Shown here: piece after piece, positions 5,381 to 6,710 of the stretch
Layout: every line of letters begins with the position of its first letter
Position numbering within the stretch: the first letter of the stretch is position 1
Assembly (NCBI GenBank): GCA_019113665.1
Contig: DXGW01000203.1
Coordinates: 1-6,710, forward strand
DNA: 6,710 bases
Direction of reading: 5' to 3'
From: Candidatus Alistipes excrementipullorum
Lineage (GTDB): Bacteria > Bacteroidota > Bacteroidia > Bacteroidales > Rikenellaceae
Position numbers and translations under genes: made by a program
The notes under the pieces: generated by a model
Databases searched by the model: none
Told to the model about the DNA's origin: nothing
Seen by the model: the letters and a program-made list of their open reading frames with translations, nothing else

Positions 5381-6710
5381 CTCTTTTTCTTTCGGTTATT
5401 TATCTTGTCGAGCCACTTCTTCGGCAGACGGGCCATGAACATCTCCTTGTAGTGCTTGTATTTGCCGACATACCAGTCGACATCGAGCAATGCCGAGTCA
5501 TTCGTAGCCTTGTATGTCAGATATACTGCCACGGGCGCGAGTATTATGGACGATATCCACATGCCGAGCAATGAACTCCAGTCCCCTTCCCGGGCCATCT
5601 TTTCGCCTGAGATACTGATGATATAGTATATCACGAAGAATATCACGGATACGACGATCGGCATTCCGAGTCCTCCCTTGCGGATAATGGCTCCAAGAGG
5701 CGCGCCTATCAGGAAGAAGATCATGATCGACACCGGGAACGCGAGTTTGCGATGCCATTCGTTCTTGCTTCGGTACAACTGGTTCAGGGCCTCCTTGGCA
5801 GTCGATTCGTCGAATGCGAACATGTTGCGCGAACTCTTGGCCGAGTTGCGCGCCGATTTCCATATTGCGTTCTTGTCGCGTATGCCGAGCGCAGGGATAG
5901 AATCCGTGGCAAGCATGTCGCGGTAGTCGCTGCGGTCTTCATACAGGGAGTCGCCCGGCATGGCCAGAATGTTTTCGTCTTTCTGGAATATCTGCTGTTT
6001 CAACAGCGGCTCGTACGAACTGGTCGTCGCGTTGTTTACGAGAATGTCGAGAGAGTCTATGGCGTGTTGCAGCTCGGTGATGTTGCGGGTCTGGCTGCTG
6101 CCGCCGAATGCACTGGCGTCGCTGCGTTCGAAATCGAATCCGGTCATGGGGATCGTGCCGTCCTGACGGTCGAACGTGTGGTGTCTCAATGCGCTCTTGT
6201 TGTACCACTGGCTGTTACGGGTCTGTTCGTAGGTCTCACCGTGATATAGCGTTACGAGAAGGTATTTTTTGTTGTCGGAAAGCCGTATGTAACCCGAATC
6301 GGCGACCGTAGTGGTCATGTTGCCGTTTATGTTGCGGTTGTCGTATATGAGGATACCACGCAGCAGGTGGGTTTTCGGGTCCTGTTTCTCGACGCGTATA
6401 CTCATGTTCTCAATTCCGGTAAAGAAGAGACCGTCCTGGAATTCGAGAGTCTGCTTCTGCTGCCTGATGTCGTAGATGATACTGTACATCTTGCGGTTGC
6501 AGTACGGCACAAGGTCGTTGATGATGAAAAATCCGCTTATAGAGATAAGCCCGACTACCACGATCAGCGGCTTGAGAATCTTCGGCAGTGACATTCCGGC
6601 CGACTTCATCGCAAGCAGCTCGTAGTTCTCGCCGAGATTGCCCATGGTCATGATGGCTGCCAGAAGCATGGCGAGCGGAAGGCCCATCGTGATCATGTTT
6701 ACGGTGGCAT
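5377..6710 (-). CDS. LptF/LptG (YjgP/YjgQ) family permease, N-terminus missing
   Basis: An inner-membrane permease of the lipopolysaccharide export ABC transporter family. The frame stays open to the right edge, four codons beyond the in-frame ATG at 6696, so the start lies outside the window; judging by the family, roughly the first 70 residues and the first membrane helix are missing. Numbered from that ATG, the visible part begins in a membrane segment (GLPLAMLLAAIMTMG, 5-19) followed by the family signature around ELLAMKSAGMSLPKIL (26-41). A helix follows at about 40-60, then a large periplasmic domain (about 62-310) containing SIRVEKQDPKT and VADSGYIRL, and three more helices near 318-337, 347-362 and 378-397. 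A basic tail ends in NRKKKR. Bacteroidetes members are long, with an expanded periplasmic region, and this fits. Whether it acts as LptF or LptG cannot be told, as Bacteroidetes copies often stand apart from each other. Confidence 0.92.
   Translation of the reverse strand, partial: ATVNMITMGLPLAMLLAAIMTMGNLGENYELLAMKSAGMSLPKILKPLIVVVGLISISGFFIINDLVPYCNRKMYSIIYDIRQQKQTLEFQDGLFFTGIENMSIRVEKQDPKTHLLRGILIYDNRNINGNMTTTVADSGYIRLSDNKKYLLVTLYHGETYEQTRNSQWYNKSALRHHTFDRQDGTIPMTGFDFERSDASAFGGSSQTRNITELQHAIDSLDILVNNATTSSYEPLLKQQIFQKDENILAMPGDSLYEDRSDYRDMLATDSIPALGIRDKNAIWKSARNSAKSSRNMFAFDESTAKEALNQLYRSKNEWHRKLAFPVSIMIFFLIGAPLGAIIRKGGLGMPIVVSVIFFVIYYIISISGEKMAREGDWSSLLGMWISSIILAPVAVYLTYKATNDSALLDVDWYVGKYKHYKEMFMARLPKKWLDKINNRKKKR

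Noticed and set aside
1..6710. CRISPR array, insertion sequence, tRNA/rRNA, attachment site or defence system
   Set aside because: Both strands were read by eye; no direct-repeat array, transposase-like frame, terminal inverted repeats, tRNA-like cloverleaf or defence-gene motif was found, and the genes are conserved core functions.

Overview
The window looks like chromosomal DNA of an anaerobic member of the Bacteroidales. The evidence is a perfect Bacteroidetes-type promoter (TTTG, 19 bases, TATATTTG), A-rich leaders lacking Shine-Dalgarno sites in front of the lead genes, a hybrid-two-component-style AraC output domain at the left edge, an oxygen-sensitive 2-oxoacid:ferredoxin oxidoreductase, and Fmt and LptF/LptG proteins whose motifs resemble Bacteroides homologues. 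The DNA is GC-rich with GC-rich third codon positions. This fits a Rikenellaceae/Alistipes-like member better than Bacteroides proper, but the genus is only a guess.

Layout from left to right: (1) 2-352 (+), the C-terminal DNA-binding end of an AraC-type regulator cut by the window edge. (2) 362-3122 (+), a complete transcription unit with promoter, four genes and intrinsic terminator. It encodes a 2-oxoacid:ferredoxin oxidoreductase as separate subunits in the order ferredoxin (delta), alpha (VorB type), beta (TPP-binding) and gamma. (3) 3175-3900 (+), a Prx6-type peroxiredoxin with the extra C-terminal Cys pair of the archaeal-type subgroup. (4) 3912-6710 (-), three genes converging on the peroxiredoxin and reading leftward from the right edge: an LptF/LptG-family permease (5' end outside the window), fmt (methionyl-tRNA formyltransferase) and a NimA-like flavoprotein of the pyridoxamine-phosphate-oxidase fold. 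Both junctions in this set are ATGA start/stop overlaps.

How the genes work together: the oxidoreductase should convert 2-oxoacids (branched-chain ones if the VorB label holds, or 2-oxoglutarate) plus CoA to acyl-CoA, CO2 and reduced ferredoxin. All the cluster cysteines expected of such a complex are present. The peroxiredoxin next to it would protect oxygen-labile iron-sulfur chemistry, but it lies beyond a good terminator, so shared transcription is not indicated. The minus-strand genes are unrelated in function (envelope lipid transport, translation initiation, redox or detoxification) but appear translationally coupled.

I found no mobile element, CRISPR array, RNA gene or evidently novel system. 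The window is mostly conserved housekeeping and anaerobic energy metabolism. The points most worth a second look are the tight coupling of a Nim-like protein to fmt, the redox grouping of oxidoreductase, peroxiredoxin and Nim-like protein, and the one strong Shine-Dalgarno site, placed before the gamma subunit. No gene-free stretch exceeds about 110 bases.
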